64,000 nt of DNA from Symbiodinium natans (GCA_905221605.1 CAJNDS010002066.1:62001-126000); one strand, 5' to 3'. Positions 49,462 through 59,650 are shown, counted from the first letter of the stretch. Notes: generated from the letters alone by a model not told the origin. Program-made: numbers and translations.

Positions 49462-49520
49462 CTTCGGGCGGAAAACAAACCTAGAGACACCCCCAGAAGT
49501 CTGCCGAAGCCAAGCGGCAT
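49462..49520 (-). CDS. exon fragment 3' of a telomeric insertion
   Basis: Carries the second copy of the 20-bp duplicated sequence (49501-49520) and continues GRLLGVSLGLFSARS in the frame of the exon at 49628-49737. Together they look like one ancestral exon split by the array. Confidence 0.55.
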
Positions 49521-49627
49521 ACCCTAAACCCTAAACCCTAAACCCTAAACCCTAAACCCTAAACCCTAAACCCTAAACCCTAAACCCTAAACCCTAAACC
49601 CAAACCCTAAACAATAAACCCTAAACC
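49521..49627. mobile_element. telomeric array with perfect 20-bp target duplication
   Basis: CCCTAAA array flanked by identical 20-mers CTGCCGAAGCCAAGCGGCAT at 49501-49520 and 49628-49647. Both copies are coding sequence in the same frame on the minus strand. Confidence 0.85.
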
Positions 49628-49737
49628 CTGCCGAAGCCAAGCGGCATGCGTGCCAGGATGTCACTGTCCTCCCCCATCTCTGCTTTCTCGATGATCCGAG
49701 CTGCCTGCTCCAGGTGCAGTCCGCAGCTCTTCCGACC
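49628..49737 (-). CDS. candidate exon interrupted by telomeric array
   Basis: Minus frame LHLEQAARIIEKAEMGEDSD continues ILARMPLGFG. Its last 20 bases are repeated exactly beyond the TTTAGGG array. A GT in GGGTTTAGGG can serve as donor. Confidence 0.6.
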
Positions 49738-49762
49738 AGGCCCCAATACCCCAAGCCCTAAA

Positions 49763-49850
49763 CCTAAGAACCCTAAGAACCCTAAGAACCCTAAGAACCC
49801 TAAGAACCCTAAGAACCCTAAGAACCCTAAACCCTAAGAACCCTGCATCC
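49763..49850. repeat. (CCCTAAGAA)n nonamer array
   Basis: Nine-base variant of the telomeric unit repeated about eight times. Confidence 0.9.
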
Positions 49851-49983
49851 TAAGCCCTAAGCCCTAAACCCGAAGCCCTAAACCCTAAACCCTAAACCCT
49901 AAACCCTCAACCCTAAACCCTAAACCCTAAACCCCAAGCCCAAAGGGTCTTTTGGGAGACGGTGCGGAGGCTCTAGATGCAAC

Positions 49984-50031
49984 CTGTCACTGTGACTGTT
50001 TGGGCTTGGGGATGCAGATTCAGAGCGCGCT
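49984..50031 (-). CDS. candidate small exon with GT donor
   Basis: Minus frame QRALNLHPQAQTVTVT then an ACAG/GTTGC donor. CCCTAAA left, TTTAGGG right. Confidence 0.45.
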
Positions 50032-50033
50032 GG

Positions 50034-50181
50034 GTTTAGGGTTTAGGTTTAAGTTTAGGGTTTAGGGTTTAGGGTTTAGGGTTTAGGGTTTAGGGTTTAG
50101 GGTTTAGGGTTTAGGGTTTAGGGTTTAGGGTTTAGGGTTTAGGGTTTAGGGTTTAGGGTTTAGGGTTTAGGGTTTAGGGTC
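50034..50181. repeat. telomeric array (TTTAGGG)n
   Basis: About twenty heptamers. Confidence 0.95.
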
Positions 50182-50404
50182 ATTAGCAGATGGTCAGGTC
50201 TGTAGATCTCGGTCTTTCTTTGCCCTAAACCCTAAACTTGCATTGGGGCTTTGGGTTCTAGGTTGGGGGGGGGGGGGGGTAAGCTTTTGGAATTTAGGAT
50301 GCACTGCGCCATTCAACTGCGCAGGGTTTGCAGGGTGGGCGCAAGAAAGTAACCCTAAACCCTAAACCCTAAACCCTAAACCCTAAACCCTAAACCCTAC
50401 ACCC

Positions 50405-50460
50405 TAATGGCTGGGCTTTTGCAGCTCGCCCAAGCTGTCGCGCTACTTCTCCACTCCAAC
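50405..50460 (-). CDS. candidate exon, strand ambiguous
   Basis: Minus frame WSGEVARQLGRAAKAQPL; plus frame MAGLLQLAQAVALLLHS is also open. Confidence 0.3.
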
Positions 50461-50694
50461 CCCTTTTCTTAAGGATTTAGGGTTCAAATTACAAAAAAGC
50501 AAAGCAGTTGTAATGATCTTGTCCCACAAGATGCCCTAAGCCCAAAGCCCTAAACCCTAGAATGGCCACCAAAACCCTGAAAAGTCACCCCTAAACCCTA
50601 GCCCTAAACCCTAAACCCTAAAACCCTAAACCCTAAAACCTAAACCCTAAAATGGCCCCAAAAACAAAAGCAGCCCTGGATCACGGCCTGGCCT

Positions 50695-50754
50695 CAAGTG
50701 GGATCGCCCTCTCCAGCGACCGCAGGCCCTCAACAGCACTTGCAGAATCCCTGC
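50695..50754 (-). CDS. candidate exon with clean splice sites
   Basis: CATCGCAG acceptor, DSASAVEGLRSLERAIPLEA, then a CC/GTGATC donor; 60 bases. Confidence 0.55.
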
Positions 50755-50867
50755 CTGCGATGGAGGAGAGTCAAGCTGGCTTTCTTCTTTCTTCTACTTT
50801 CTTTTTTGGGGGGGGAGGGGCGGGTTAGGGTTTAGGGTTTAGGGTCTAAGTGTTTAGGGCTTTTTAG

Positions 50868-50962
50868 TTCTGCCATGCGCTGCCGATACTCTTTTGGAAA
50901 ACCGCGAAGTGGGATGCAAAGCGCGTTGGCGCAGCCACCAGACGTGCAGCGTAGTCAGGGTG
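50868..50962 (-). CDS. candidate exon, unknown protein
   Basis: Minus frame PDYAARLVAAPTRFASHFAV continues FQKSIGSAWQN; clearly protein-like. Confidence 0.55.
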
Positions 50963-51215
50963 CCTTCTTATTTATGTAGTGGTTAAGGCCTAAGAAGTCG
51001 TTGCGGTCTGTCTTCTCTTTTTTTCTTTTGTGGGGGGGGGGGGCTTCGGGTTCAGGGTTTAGGGATTAGGGATTAGGGTTTAGGATTTAGCGGTAGAGGT
51101 TTTTTTTGTCAGGGGCTTTGAGGGTTTGGGAGTTTAGGGTTTTTTGGGGGGCTTTTGAACCTTCATCGTTTAGGGGTTTGAACGGTTTGGATGGGTTTCG
51201 GGGTCTAGGGGTTTA

Positions 51216-51269
51216 GGGATGCGCTCGGAGACCCCAGTCATGCTCTTCAGCGTTTTGCCGAGAAACTCT
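51216..51269 (-). CDS. candidate small exon
   Basis: Minus frame EFLGKTLKSMTGVSERIP, with TTTAGGG on its left and CCCTGAA on its right. Confidence 0.45.
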
Positions 51270-51539
51270 AAACCCTGAACCCTGAACCCTAAACCCCAAA
51301 CCCTAAACCCTAAACCTAAACCCTTTCTTTGTGCGAAAGTGCTGCGGCCACTGTCTTAGGGTTACATGACGGGGACCAGCCCTGAGTCCTAAACCCTAAA
51401 CCCTAAACCCTAAACCCTAAACCCTAAACCCTAAACCCTAAACCCTAAACCCTAAACCCTAAACCCTAAACCCTAAACCCCCAAACCCTAAGACTTAAAC
51501 CCTGAACCCAAGAAACTCCACCGCCACAATGCTGCCATA

Positions 51540-51635
51540 CCCCTTGTATACCCTTTCGAAGCCCGAGGGCCCATACTTCAGAACCCTCTAAGGAAGGTAA
51601 GGGACCATGCTAAGAGATCATGTAACTACCCTTAG
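51540..51635. mobile_element. family 6 element
   Basis: CGAGGGCCCATACTTCAGAA centre and GAGATCATGTAACTACCCTT end. Confidence 0.65.
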
Positions 51636-51839
51636 GCCCTAAGACACTCGCCTAACCCGGGACCCTTCCGAACAACATCAGAAACCGATTTACATGGACT
51701 TTGCCGTGCTTAGGGTTGAGGGTTCAGGGTTTAGGGCTCGAAAATCCTTCTTGCGTAATGACGGCTCGCAGGCACCAAGTCCTAAAGCAACAGCCACACA
51801 AATATTTAGGCCCGCAAGCATCAAAATTATAGAGCAATC

Positions 51840-52500
51840 TGTGCAATCACGTTGATGAAGATGTAAGCCCTTCCCCCCGAGCCCCTAGACCCGTAAACCC
51901 AAAACCACAAAATAACAACCAAAACCCCAAACCCCCAACACCCCCCAAAATCGCAGAACCCCAAAACACGAAAAAAAACCCAAACCCCCACAATCCCAAA
52001 ACCCCTAAACCCCCAAACGCCAAAAAAAACCCAAAAAACGAAACCCCCAAACCCCTAAAACCCGAAACCCCTAAAACCTCGAAGGCCCCAAAACCCCTAC
52101 AACCCCTACAACCCCAAAACCCCAAAGCCTTAAAACCCTGAAACCCTAACCCCTAAACCTCTCCCTCCCCTCCGCAACTCTAAACCCCCTAAACCCCCTA
52201 AACCCCCCTAAACCCTCCTAAACCCCCGAAAAGCCCCGAAAACCCCCGAAAACCCCCGAAAACCACCGAAAACTCCCGAAAACCCCCGAAAACCCCCGAA
52301 AACCCCTGAAAACCCCCGAAACCCCCCGAAAACCCCCCTAAACCCCCCTAAACCCCCCTAAACCCCCCTAAACCCCCCTAAACCCCCCTAAACCCCCTTA
52401 AACCCCCCTAAACCCCCCTAAAATCAAACCCTAAACCCTAAACCCTAAACCCTAAACCCTAAACCCTAAGCCCTAAACCCTAAACCCTAAACCTTAAACC
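51840..52500. repeat. degenerate C-rich block with decamer runs
   Basis: CCCCGAAAAC decamers (52215-52320), then CCCCCCTAAA decamers (52325-52430), then CCCTAAA. No exon seen. Confidence 0.85.
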
Positions 52501-52507
52501 CCCTAAA

Positions 52508-52585
52508 CCCCGCCTCCTCGCGGCGACTCGGCCTCCTTGGCAGCTGCAGCCGTGGACCACTCCTGGCACGGCCGGGAGGAGCTGG
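52508..52585 (-). CDS. candidate exon, unknown protein
   Basis: Minus frame RPCQEWSTAAAAKEAESPRG. Lies between C-rich and G-rich degenerate telomeric blocks. Confidence 0.5.
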
Positions 52586-52589
52586 GTTT

Positions 52590-53340
52590 AGGGGTTTAGG
52601 GGTTTAGGGGTTTGGGGTATAGGGTTTTGGGGTTTTGGGGTTTTGGGGTTTTGGGGTTTTGGGGTTTTGGGGTTTTGGGGTTTTGGGGTTTTGGGGTTTT
52701 GGGGTTTTGGGGTTTTGGGGTTTTGGGGTTTTGGGGTTTTGGGGTTTTGGGGTTTAGGGTTTAGGGGTTTAGGGTTTTGGGGGGTGTAAGGGTTTGGGGT
52801 TTAGGGCTTAGGGTTTAGGGTTTAGGTTTTGGGGTTTTGGGGGGTTTAAGGGTTTAGGGTTTTAGGGTTTTGGGGTTTAGGTTTAGGGTTTTGGGGTTTA
52901 GGTTTAGGGTTTAGGGGCTTAGGGGGTTAGAGGTGGAGAGGTTTAGGGTTTTGGGGGGGTTTAGGGGGTTTGGGGTTCAGGATTTAGGGGTTCAGGGGTG
53001 GAGAGGTCAGGTTTAGGGGGCTCAGGGGTTTGTGGGGGTTTAGGGGGTGGAAGGGGTGGAAGGGGTGGAAGGGGTGGAAGGGGTGGAAGGGGTGGAAGGG
53101 GTGGAAGGGGTGGAAGGGGTGGAAGGGGTGGAAGGGGTGGAAGGGGTTTTAGGGGTTTAGGGGGGTTGAGGGGCTTAAGGCCTGGGAGCTTGGGGTTAGG
53201 GGTTTAGGGGTGGACAGGTTCGGGGGTTTAGGGGTTTAGGGGGGGTTTAGTGGGTTTGGGGGGGTTTGGGGCTTTAAAGATTTTGGGTTTGGGGGTTCAA
53301 GGTTGAAAGATTTTGGGGTTTGGGGTTGAGGCCTGACATG
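52590..53340. repeat. degenerate G-rich block with (TTTTGGGG)n and (GGGGTGGAA)n
   Basis: About 17 TTTTGGGG octamers (52620-52755), mixed units, then eleven GGGGTGGAA nonamers (53045-53145). Faces the C-rich block across the exon at 52508-52585. Confidence 0.9.
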
Positions 53341-53369
53341 CTTTGGGTTTGGGGTGTGGACGGGTTTAG

Positions 53370-53464
53370 GCATTTGGGCTTCTGGGAATGGACGGGCTTG
53401 GCTGCGCGGTGGCCAAGTGTCCGGACTCTGACATTTTGTTGCATCCATGCCCGCACGATTCCTT
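53370..53464 (-). CDS. candidate exon, unknown protein
   Basis: Minus frame IVRAWMQQNVRVRTLGHRAA continues KPVHSQ. Confidence 0.5.
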
Positions 53465-53514
53465 GAAACCCCCGGGGATGTGCCCCTAAACCCTAAACCC
53501 GAATGTCTGATCTG

Positions 53515-53570
53515 CGTTTTTCTGAGAACCTGCGGTGTTGTAATCCCAGAAAACTCCACCAACATGCTGC
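53515..53570 (-). CDS. candidate small exon
   Basis: Minus frame MLVEFSGITTPQ followed by a GTTCTC donor or read-through VLRKTQIRH. Confidence 0.35.
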
Positions 53571-53757
53571 TTTGACAAGCGCTGTTAAGTGACTATCCTG
53601 AAACCACGAAAGCACTTCGCCTGCCACTAAAAAAAACCTGAATCTTGACTGCACTTAGCAGGGTAGCTATAAATTGAATTCTTATGGCTGCCTTATTAAG
53701 AACCCAATAACCCCCCCCAAAAAAGGCTAAGGATCTAAAGTTACAGTAAAGCACCAC

Positions 53758-53832
53758 AGAGGAATGTGGTCATTCTGTCCATGCTGAACACCGGTTTCCG
53801 GGTGTTTGGCGACCGCGACGCGAAGTGCTTAG
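53758..53832 (-). CDS. candidate exon, unknown protein
   Basis: Minus frame ALRVAVAKHPETGVQHGQND continues HIPL; strong coding look. Confidence 0.55.
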
Positions 53833-54044
53833 GCTTTACGGGGTGTTAAGGTTTAAAGGCTTTGTGTATGCTGCATGCCTTAACATCACAAGCCCCGACG
53901 TTCAGGTGCACTTCGTCGCTTATGAAGGATGCTTGAGAGGTCCAGGTGACTTGCAAGGGTTTAGGTTTGTGAGGGTATAAGGTTTCTGGGCTAAGCCCCT
54001 TTCGACCCCTTGAACCCCTCAACCCCTTGAATCCCTTGAATCCC

Positions 54045-54135
54045 TAAACCCTCTCAAACCCTCTCAAACCCTCTCAAACCCTCTCAAACCCTCTCAAACC
54101 CTCTCAAACCCTCTCAAACCCTCTCAAACCCTCTA
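54045..54135. repeat. (CCCTCTCAAA)n decamer array
   Basis: Nine decamers, a stretched telomeric variant. Confidence 0.9.
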
Positions 54136-54154
54136 ACGCCCCCTCAAAGCCCCA

Positions 54155-54252
54155 AAAGCCACGGGAGCCGCCTGCTGTATCAGCTCGCACCAAACGTGCG
54201 GCCACATCACGGCGCTGAGCTGCGAGGCATCCGGAGTCGCCCAGCCGTCCTT
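54155..54252 (-). CDS. candidate exon, unknown protein
   Basis: GGTAG acceptor then KDGWATPDASQLSAVMWPHV and WCELIQQAAPVAF. A CCCTCTCAAA tandem block lies 3' in transcript sense. Confidence 0.6.
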
Positions 54253-55054
54253 CTACCGCTTTTCCGAAGCAACATACTGAATCACCCTAAACCCTAAATC
54301 CTAAACCCTAAAGCCGAAACCCCATACCCTATACCCTAAACTTTAAAGTCTGAAGCTTAAACTCTGAACTTTAAATGTAATTTAAGGGGGTTTGGGGATC
54401 CCTTCAGGGGCTCTCGCGCTTAGGGCTTCTTAGGGTTTAGGGTTTAGGGGGTTTCATTGGAAGGTCTGGCGCTTGGGGTGTGGGGTCAGGCCTTCGTATG
54501 AAGATTTAGGGGGGTCTTTGAAGTTCAGCGGTTGAGGACGTGGGGCTTGTGCTTATTGTTTGGGGACTTAGCACTTCTGGGTTTAGAGTGCTTTGCAGCT
54601 CTTCGGGTTAAGCGAGTAGGGTTCACAGGGTTTCAACTCCGAGGTCTGGGTATTCAGACCCCAAGCCCTAATCCTACATCCCCTAAAGAGTGGAAGGGGT
54701 GGATGCCTTAGGCATCGAGGGATTCGTGCTCACATCTTTTCAGGATCCGGTTTAGCGAGTTTCCAAGGGCTTTCCAGTTCCTGGCTCTTGGAGGGATCCG
54801 GAGTTCTAGCACTAAAGACACCCCCAAAGAAGGATCATTTTTTTGGGAGCTGCTTTGGTAAGGTACAGAGTCTATTTAGGGTTTTTGGGTCCATTTTGGG
54901 TTTTTGATAAAACCCCGGTGTTTCTAAAAACCCTCGTTTTTTTTGGTAGGTACAGAGCCTATTTGGGGTGATTATAGGAAAATCTGTGTAGAATCTACTC
55001 ATGGTAAGACAAAGGGTCCCTAGAAGAAGTCATAGATCGCTGCTGGGGGCTTCT

Positions 55055-55205
55055 ATCCTTACGATTATCAATGTACTTCATTGCGCTAGTATGGTGATCA
55101 TTTTTTTACGGAAAATATCTTGAATTCTTGTTATCCTTACTACTATCAATGTACTTCTTTGCGCTAGTCTTGTGATCATTTTTACTACAAAGATCTTCAA
55201 TTTGT
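55055..55205. repeat. tandem duplication, unit about 78 bases
   Basis: ATCAATGTACTTCATTGCGC and ATCAATGTACTTCTTTGCGC begin two similar copies with shared GTGATCATTTTT. Confidence 0.8.
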
Positions 55206-55469
55206 GTTAGCGGGAGGGGGGGTGGGGGGTCTTGGCAGGAGATGCTCAAAACCACATACACCCCCAAGTCTCTGAACCGTCAGCCCCTGACCCAAACCCG
55301 AAATCCGGAACCAGAACCATACCCTAAACCTAAACCCTAAAACCAAACCTAAACCTTCAACCCTAACCCTAGCCCTAACCCGTAAACCCCAAACCCTAAA
55401 CCCTGATCTTCTATTCCACATGCCCTGCAGGCCTCAACCTCTCAGTCCAACATCACGTGAACTACAATC

Positions 55470-55582
55470 CTAAGGATCCATGTACCTATATTAGGATTTT
55501 TTCCTGGGCCCGAAAGCTACAATGTAGGAACCCCTTTAAGGCCCAAGTATGCACTACATAAGTACATGGATCTTTAGGTATA
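55470..55582. mobile_element. inverted-repeat element, single copy seen
   Basis: CCTAAGGATCCATGTAC and GTACATGGATCTTTAGG are inverted ends about 100 bases apart. Confidence 0.6.
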
Positions 55583-56027
55583 ATGTCTCTGATAACTCAG
55601 CCTTTGTGTGTAAGGCGGGGTGTAAGGGTGGGCTTCGGGTTACCGCAAGCGACATTGGCACAGACCTCGGGGTTAAGACTTAGAGGGTTTTGGGTTGAGG
55701 GTCAGACAGACGGGGGCAAAGTCACAACTGAGAACTGCCTACCCTTGACCCTGTCTTGGGTGAATTCGAGTACCTTGAAACATGTATTTCGATGCTGGCA
55801 GTTTTGAAATTTGGTAAACTCTGCGGTGAGCGCCCTCTCTTAGTCAGGGCGACATGATCCGCCCTCAGGAGATCGGGCAAGGGTGGAGCGCGAGTTCGGC
55901 ACCGGGTGTCATTTCTGCCTCGAGATCTTGCGGAGTATTGGTCGGAGTACTCAACCAAAGGGACAGCGCACACCAGTGCCGGAACACGTCAATCCCTCTC
56001 GTCTAGTAGCCATCCCATCTATACGTG

Positions 56028-56265
56028 TCACACGAGGAAAAGCATACACTGCAGCATCCAGCTGCAGTCACACTTGTCTCCAACTGGAATGGCACACATA
56101 GACTCTAGGGATTGCTTGACGCATGATGCGACAGGTTCCTGTCCTGTTATCATCACTTGTCGGAGCAGCCGCTGTGTCAACTTCCTGCGTTGGTGGTGGC
56201 GAGCACAGTCCAGGTCTAGGTCGATGGTCTGCAACAAGTCTCCGACATGAGACAAGTGCTTCCCG
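56028..56265 (-). CDS. candidate long exon, frame uncertain
   Basis: Repeat-free stretch; minus frame HVGDLLQTIDLDLDCARHHQ continues RRKLTQRLLRQVMITGQEPV and on to a stop at 56028. Another minus frame and a plus frame are also long, so this is a probable coding region with uncertain phase. Confidence 0.4.
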
Positions 56266-56299
56266 GGTTCGGAAACATGGCACATTTAGGGTTTTGTGC

Positions 56300-56391
56300 A
56301 GAACGGCATGTGTGCTACCGCAACGTGTTCCAGGACTTCGGCGAACCCAACTTTTCGAGAAGACCCGGAGCACTCTGCTAGCTGGAAGCTC
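56300..56391 (-). CDS. exon fragment 3' of a telomeric insertion
   Basis: Minus frame QLAECSGSSRKVGFAEVLEH continues VAVAHM. Its first bases repeat the end of the exon at 56467-56525 across the array. Confidence 0.5.
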
Positions 56392-56464
56392 CTAAACCCT
56401 AAGCCCTAAGCCCTAAGCCCTAAACCCTAAACCCTAAACCCTAAACCCTAAACCCTAACCCTAA
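56391..56464. mobile_element. telomeric array with 19-bp flanking duplication
   Basis: CCCTAAA-type array between ACTCTGCTAGCTGGAAGCT (56372-56390) and ACTCTGTGAGCTGGAAGCT (56465-56483), 17 of 19 identical; both in coding frame. Confidence 0.75.
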
Positions 56465-56466
56465 AC

Positions 56467-56525
56467 TCTGTGAGCTGGAAGCTGTGGCCCCGTCTGCTCT
56501 GCGCCACTGCGCGTCTCACATCCTG
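56467..56525 (-). CDS. candidate exon interrupted by telomeric array
   Basis: Minus frame QDVRRAVAQSRRGHSFQLTE, ending at GTTTAGGG. The downstream fragment repeats SFQL(A)E in the same frame, so one exon was probably split. Confidence 0.5.
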
Positions 56526-56667
56526 ACCCCCTCCCTACGGTTTAGGGCCTTGGGTGTCATACAACTTCGGGTTAATGGGGTTAGGGTTTGTATGTAGGGA
56601 TTAGGGTTGGTAGGGTTTCGAGTTTAAGAAACCCCAAGCCCTGAACCCTAAACTCGAAGACAGGCCT

Positions 56668-56733
56668 TCCCATGTGCTGGAGCTGTCTGGGTGAAGAACG
56701 CTGCACGGGAGTCTTCCTCGGAGTTGCTATCGA
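56668..56733 (-). CDS. candidate exon, unknown protein
   Basis: Minus frame DSNSEEDSRAAFFTQTAPAH, acidic start. TTTAGGG array on the right. Confidence 0.5.
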
Positions 56734-56939
56734 GGTTTAGGGTTTAGGGTTTAGGGTTTAGGGTTTAGGGTTTAGGGTTTAGGGTTTAGGGTTTAGGGTT
56801 CAGGGTTAGGGTTTGGAGGTTCGGGCCTTCATCAAGAAGTATGCCTTAACTAGAAATCAGGTGCCTTCTTCAAACCCTGAGCCCTAACCCAGTAGGTTAA
56901 GAAATGCTCCTAAGTAAGGGGCATTGGGCCTTCGGGGAG

Positions 56940-57330
56940 GCTCCTACATGCCTGAAACCCCTTGCCGGCAACCGAAGAATCCTGCAAACCATCCACAAGA
57001 AGGGAACCGACCCAGCAAAGTGTGAAAAGCTGTCCGAGCCTGGCAACCAAGGAATGCATAAACTGGTACAGCAGGGCGACACGGGACGCAGAAAGCTCTT
57101 GATCCGCTTTCAGATCAGACTGGAGACCCCAAATCTGAAGCTGAAGCTCTTCGGAATGCTCATGCAAGAGCCTCACCTGGGCCTCCAGAGCCTCTCTAGC
57201 CTCACGCTCCACCTCTGCTTCACGCTCTCAAGCTCGAGAAGACAGGAACGCACACTAGCTCGAGAGGAACCCGAAAGAGACCCAAGGTCCAATGCAGTTT
57301 CCAGATCGGACATCTGCTGGCCACACAGGA
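56940..57330 (-). CDS. candidate coiled-coil coding region
   Basis: Minus frame EREAREALEAQVRLLHEHSE continues ELQLQIWGLQSDLKADQELS and an apolar LFTLCWVGSLLV: a heptad-like coiled coil then a possible short membrane segment. Upstream bases continue in another frame (SDLETALDLGSLSG), so an intron or frame change lies near 57240. A family 4 element end is at 56890-56940. Confidence 0.5.
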
Positions 57331-57987
57331 CCAGCGTGCACGACCCCTATGGGGCAAACTCGTAGCTTACCAGTGATTTCTACACATGAAATCTCCTCAT
57401 GTGTCATATCACAACCAACATGTTGAGATGCACTAATAACCCATGGCCCCTAAACCCCAAACCCGAAACCTACACCTTAAACCTTTAGGGTTTAGGGCTT
57501 AGGGTGTGGGGTTTAGGGCTTTGGGTTTATGAAGCCCCAAACTCCGAACCCTACAGCCCTGAATCTCGGAAGCCTGAACCCTTTTAAGCTAGCCTATAGC
57601 GCTTGAATCCTCCAACAGCGCAAACTCCCTGAGGCCTACACCCTCAACCCCAAAATAGGCTTAGGGTTTAGGGTTTAGGGTTTTTCGGGCCCCCAACCAA
57701 AATCAGAAGTCACAACCCTCAGCCCTAAACGCTACCGCACGAGCTCCCCAGACCCTAAACTTAGCGGTTCTTCCTAAACCCTAAACCCTAAACCTTAGGG
57801 AATGAGAACACATTGCCTTGAAAGAAAGTGGTGGGATAGTGGGGGGACATGGGACCAAGTTCATCCTTGCCAAGAACTACCAGTAGTAAAGTAAGCCTCT
57901 ACAAACCCTAAACCCTAAACCCCAAACTTTAAACCTTAAACCCTCAACCGTAAACCCTGAAACCTGAACCCTAAACCCTGAACCCCC

Positions 57988-58065
57988 TTAACTGCTCCCA
58001 GCTTCCTTGTTGAACCACCGGGGCTTGGAAACCCAGTGCCAGTTCTTGATCCTGGGCAGATGGGT
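57988..58065 (-). CDS. candidate exon, unknown protein
   Basis: Minus frame HPSAQDQELALGFQAPVVQQ continues GSWEQL. Confidence 0.5.
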   Translation of the reverse strand, partial: THLPRIKNWHWVSKPRWFNKEAGSS

Positions 58066-58129
58066 GTAGGGTGCAGGGTTTAGGTTCGGTGTTAGGGTTT
58101 AGGGCTATAGGCTGTATATTTTAGGAAAC

Positions 58130-58203
58130 CAAGCCGTTGCTTGACATTTTGCGGCTCGAGACCCGAATCCTCTGGGTCTCGGGGCCGAGGGTGGTGGAAA
58201 ATG
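58130..58203 (-). CDS. candidate exon, unknown protein
   Basis: Minus frame HPRPRDPEDSGLEPQNVKQR. TTTAGGG array on the right. Confidence 0.5.
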
Positions 58204-58611
58204 GTGGTTTAGGGTTAGGGTTTAGGGTTTAGGGTTTAGGGTTTAGGGTTTAGGGTTTAGGGTTTAGGGTTTAGGGTTTAGGGTTTAGGGTTTAGGGTTT
58301 AGGGCTAGGGGTTTAGGGACGGCTTGCAGGCCCCGAAAGACCTGGAGCATGAACCCCCGAAAGCCACCTAACCGAATCGTAAACAGACACGGCGCATCTA
58401 AAGCTCTGAGGGTCCTTAGAACCCACCTAAGCCCATCTTGTGTCCCAAACCCTAAACCCCAAACCCCAAACCCATAACCCAAAACCCTAAACCCTAAGTC
58501 CCAAACCCTAAACCCTAAACCCTAAACCCCAAACCCCAAACCCTTAACCCAAAACCCCCACAAACCCTAAGCCCTCCAAACCCTGAGCACTGAGAATCTC
58601 TTGAACCCCAA

Positions 58612-58663
58612 AACGCCGCTTGGGCACATCGCTTCGCCATCCGAGGTGATCTCCGCTCCTGAA
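58612..58663 (-). CDS. candidate small exon
   Basis: Minus frame FRSGDHLGWRSDVPKRRF. CCCTAAA left, long TTTAGGG array right. Confidence 0.45.
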
Positions 58664-58681
58664 CCCAGGGGAGGGGGGGGG

Positions 58682-58935
58682 TAGGGTTTAGGGTTTAGGG
58701 TTTAGGGTTTAGGGTTTAGGGTTTAGGGTTTAGGGTTTAGGGTTTAGGGTTTAGGGTTTAGGGTTTAGGGTTTAGGGTTTAGGGGGTTTAGGGTTTAGGG
58801 TTTAGGGTTTAGGGTTTAGGGTTTAGGGTTTAGGGTTTAGGGTTTAGGGTTTAGGGTTTAGGGTTTAGGGTTTAGGGTTTAGGGTTAGGGGTTAGGGGTT
58901 AGGGGTTAGGGGTTAGGGGTTAGGGGTTAGGGGAA
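58682..58935. repeat. TTTAGGG array ending in TTAGGGG
   Basis: Over 25 heptamers, one insertion at 58784, then about eight TTAGGGG units. Confidence 0.95.
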
Positions 58936-59327
58936 TATAGGGCTTCAACGACTTCAAGGGTTGCAGGGCTTAGTGATCGCAGCCCTAAGTTTTGCTGCTC
59001 TGATCTTTAGACCACAGGGTCTAGGATGTAGAGCTTGAGAATTGCAAGTTTGAGGGCCAACGGCTTCAAGGGCTCATGAGAGTTTAGGGTTTAGGGTTTA
59101 GGGTTTAGGGTTTAGGGTTTAGGGTTTAGGGTTAGGGTTTAGGGTCTAGTTGGGGGGCCCTATGGACTCTGCTGGTTATGGAGTGAAGGGCTTCAAGCTT
59201 AGGGTTTATGGGATTCCGGCCCAAGGGCTTAAGCCAGAGGTTCTAGGGCTTGGGTTTAGGGCCATTCCCACGCGCCATAACCCTAAACCCGCCCGAAACA
59301 TCCGAAAAAACCATAGAAGACAGGTTT

Positions 59328-59470
59328 TTAGGATTCAGTCGGGTCGGTGTTGGTCACTTTTTGTGCTTCACAGGGAATTTCGGACAACCGAGCCCCTGGA
59401 ACAAAAGAAAGAAACAGGGCACAACTGGGCAAGTAAACCTCGAGCTCAAACAACTGACTTGGTTTTCTGC
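59328..59470 (-). CDS. candidate exon, strand ambiguous
   Basis: Minus frame LFELEVYLPSCALFLSFVPG continues ARLSEIPCEAQKV; plus frames are also open across this repeat-free stretch. Confidence 0.3.
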
Positions 59471-59590
59471 TTTTGTTTGTTTGGGGGGGGCGGGGTGTGA
59501 ACATAGAAGGAGCGCAGAGCAAGGAGCCCTGACACATGTAGGTTTCTTGGGGTCTACAGCTCAGGAAAGGTGAAAAAACCCAACCCTCAC

Positions 59591-59650
59591 AAAGATGTGT
59601 AGAAGTGCCAAAGCCCTCCTCAATGGCACGGAATTGCCTCTGACGCCCAC
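59591..59650 (-). CDS. candidate exon with clean splice sites
   Basis: TTGTAG acceptor, VGVRGNSVPLRRALALLHIF, then a GTGAGG donor; exactly 60 bases. The plus strand is open too (ALLNGTELPLTPTYKPG). Confidence 0.45.

Larger units (their letters stand above)
54290..55600. other. no confident gene
   Basis: Degenerate telomeric units, the 78-base duplication and one inverted-repeat element; no exon I trust. Confidence 0.5.

Noticed and set aside
52620-52755. Hypotrich ciliate telomere (TTTTGGGG)
   Set aside because: It is embedded in graded TTTAGGGG/TTTTGGGG variants and is best explained as local variant expansion.
52998-53207. Gly/Arg-rich (RGG-like) open frame
   Set aside because: Translation of GGGGTGGAA units, not a true RGG protein.
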